Shown here: in pieces, positions 63,826 through 64,000 of the stretch
Layout: each line of letters opens with the position of its first letter
Numbering within the stretch: the first letter of the stretch is position 1
Assembly (NCBI GenBank): GCA_964417725.1
Contig: CAYQIV010000005.1
Coordinates: 62,001-126,000 of the forward strand
Source of the DNA: SHZI01 sp964417725
GTDB lineage: Bacteria; Pseudomonadota; Gammaproteobacteria; Steroidobacterales; GCA-2729495
DNA: 64,000 nt
Direction: 5' to 3'
The notes under the pieces: model-generated
The model's database searches: none
The model's input: only the letters and a program-made list of their open reading frames with translations
Told to the model about the DNA's origin: nothing
Translations under genes and position numbers: made by a program

Positions 63826-64000
63826 TCAGCCGCCGCGCACCACCGGCGTCCATTTGCCGAGCCGGCGCACCACGCCGACCATGATCGCGATGCACGGCAG
63901 CAGGACCAGCGCCGAGGTGTAGAGCGAGGCGTCGCGGCCGACGGTGTCGAAGAGAATGCCGGTCATCAGCGGGCCGACGGTGCGCCCGAGCCACGATGCC
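63826..64000 (-). CDS. MFS transporter, C-terminal end (truncated by window end)
   Basis: 58 codons ending at 63826, open to the window edge. The visible part reads WLGRTVGPLMTGILFDTVG, a hydrophobic helix (LYTSALVLLPCIAIMVGVV), and a basic end (RRLGKWTPVVRGG), the usual last two helices of an MFS transporter. It lies 150 bp upstream of the Rieske oxygenase on the same strand and may import its substrate. Confidence 0.6.
   Translation of the reverse strand, partial: ASWLGRTVGPLMTGILFDTVGRDASLYTSALVLLPCIAIMVGVVRRLGKWTPVVRGG

Overview
The window reads as chromosome of a high-GC, free-living gammaproteobacterium. The main evidence is the block lptD-surA-pdxA-rsmA-apaG-apaH (1.8-10.6 kb), a gammaproteobacterial outer-membrane and maintenance operon, preceded by an FNR-type regulator with all four cluster cysteines. 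An exosortase-linked exopolysaccharide locus and scattered flavin, Rieske and glutathione-transferase enzymes fit an environmental, catabolically versatile bacterium. I cannot name the genus from sequence alone. No rRNA, tRNA, CRISPR array, transposase or phage gene was seen.

Layout. 0-10.6 kb: end of an alpha/beta hydrolase, FNR regulator, small secreted protein, then the lptD operon, which is split by a thiamine-diphosphate enzyme carrying a twin-arginine-like leader between pdxA and rsmA. 11.0-16.1 kb: an operon of stop/start-overlapping genes: FN3-like membrane protein, sodium:solute symporter, 40-residue membrane peptide, divergent aspartate-carbamoyltransferase homologue and asparagine-synthetase homologue. 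This is the best candidate here for an undescribed small-molecule system. 16.3-27.1 kb: mostly single metabolic genes: class I aldolase, LpxH-like phosphoesterase, NAD-dependent epimerase, a protein resembling ferredoxin-dependent bilin reductases, GST, luciferase-like monooxygenase, SOUL haem protein with an internal triplication, MFS transporter, PNPOx-like protein, two small charged proteins and a VAO-type flavoprotein.

27.4-53.7 kb is a large exopolysaccharide locus: WecG/TagA transferase, four GT4 glycosyltransferases, two heparinase II/III-like proteins, a GHL10-like secreted protein, a lyase-like secreted protein, two O-antigen ligase/polymerases, two flippases, a bi-domain oxidoreductase, an exosortase-EpsI fusion, an acetyltransferase, and a chain-length/kinase/ATPase module. 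Its middle (about 42-50 kb) is visibly richer in A+T than its flanks and holds a decayed GT2 gene, so it looks mosaic. Just beyond, at 54.05-54.70 kb, lies a secreted protein ending in a VPAPA-type CTERM signal, the likely substrate of the exosortase.

54.9-58.9 kb is a thiamine uptake operon read leftward: TPP riboswitch, TonB-dependent receptor, YkoF/MTH1187-like thiamine-binding protein, PnuC/PnuT-type transporter and a ThiK-like kinase. The window closes with an amidohydrolase, DAHP synthase, a beta-propeller protein, a collapsed yefM-yoeB toxin-antitoxin remnant, a Rieske oxygenase and the end of an MFS transporter.
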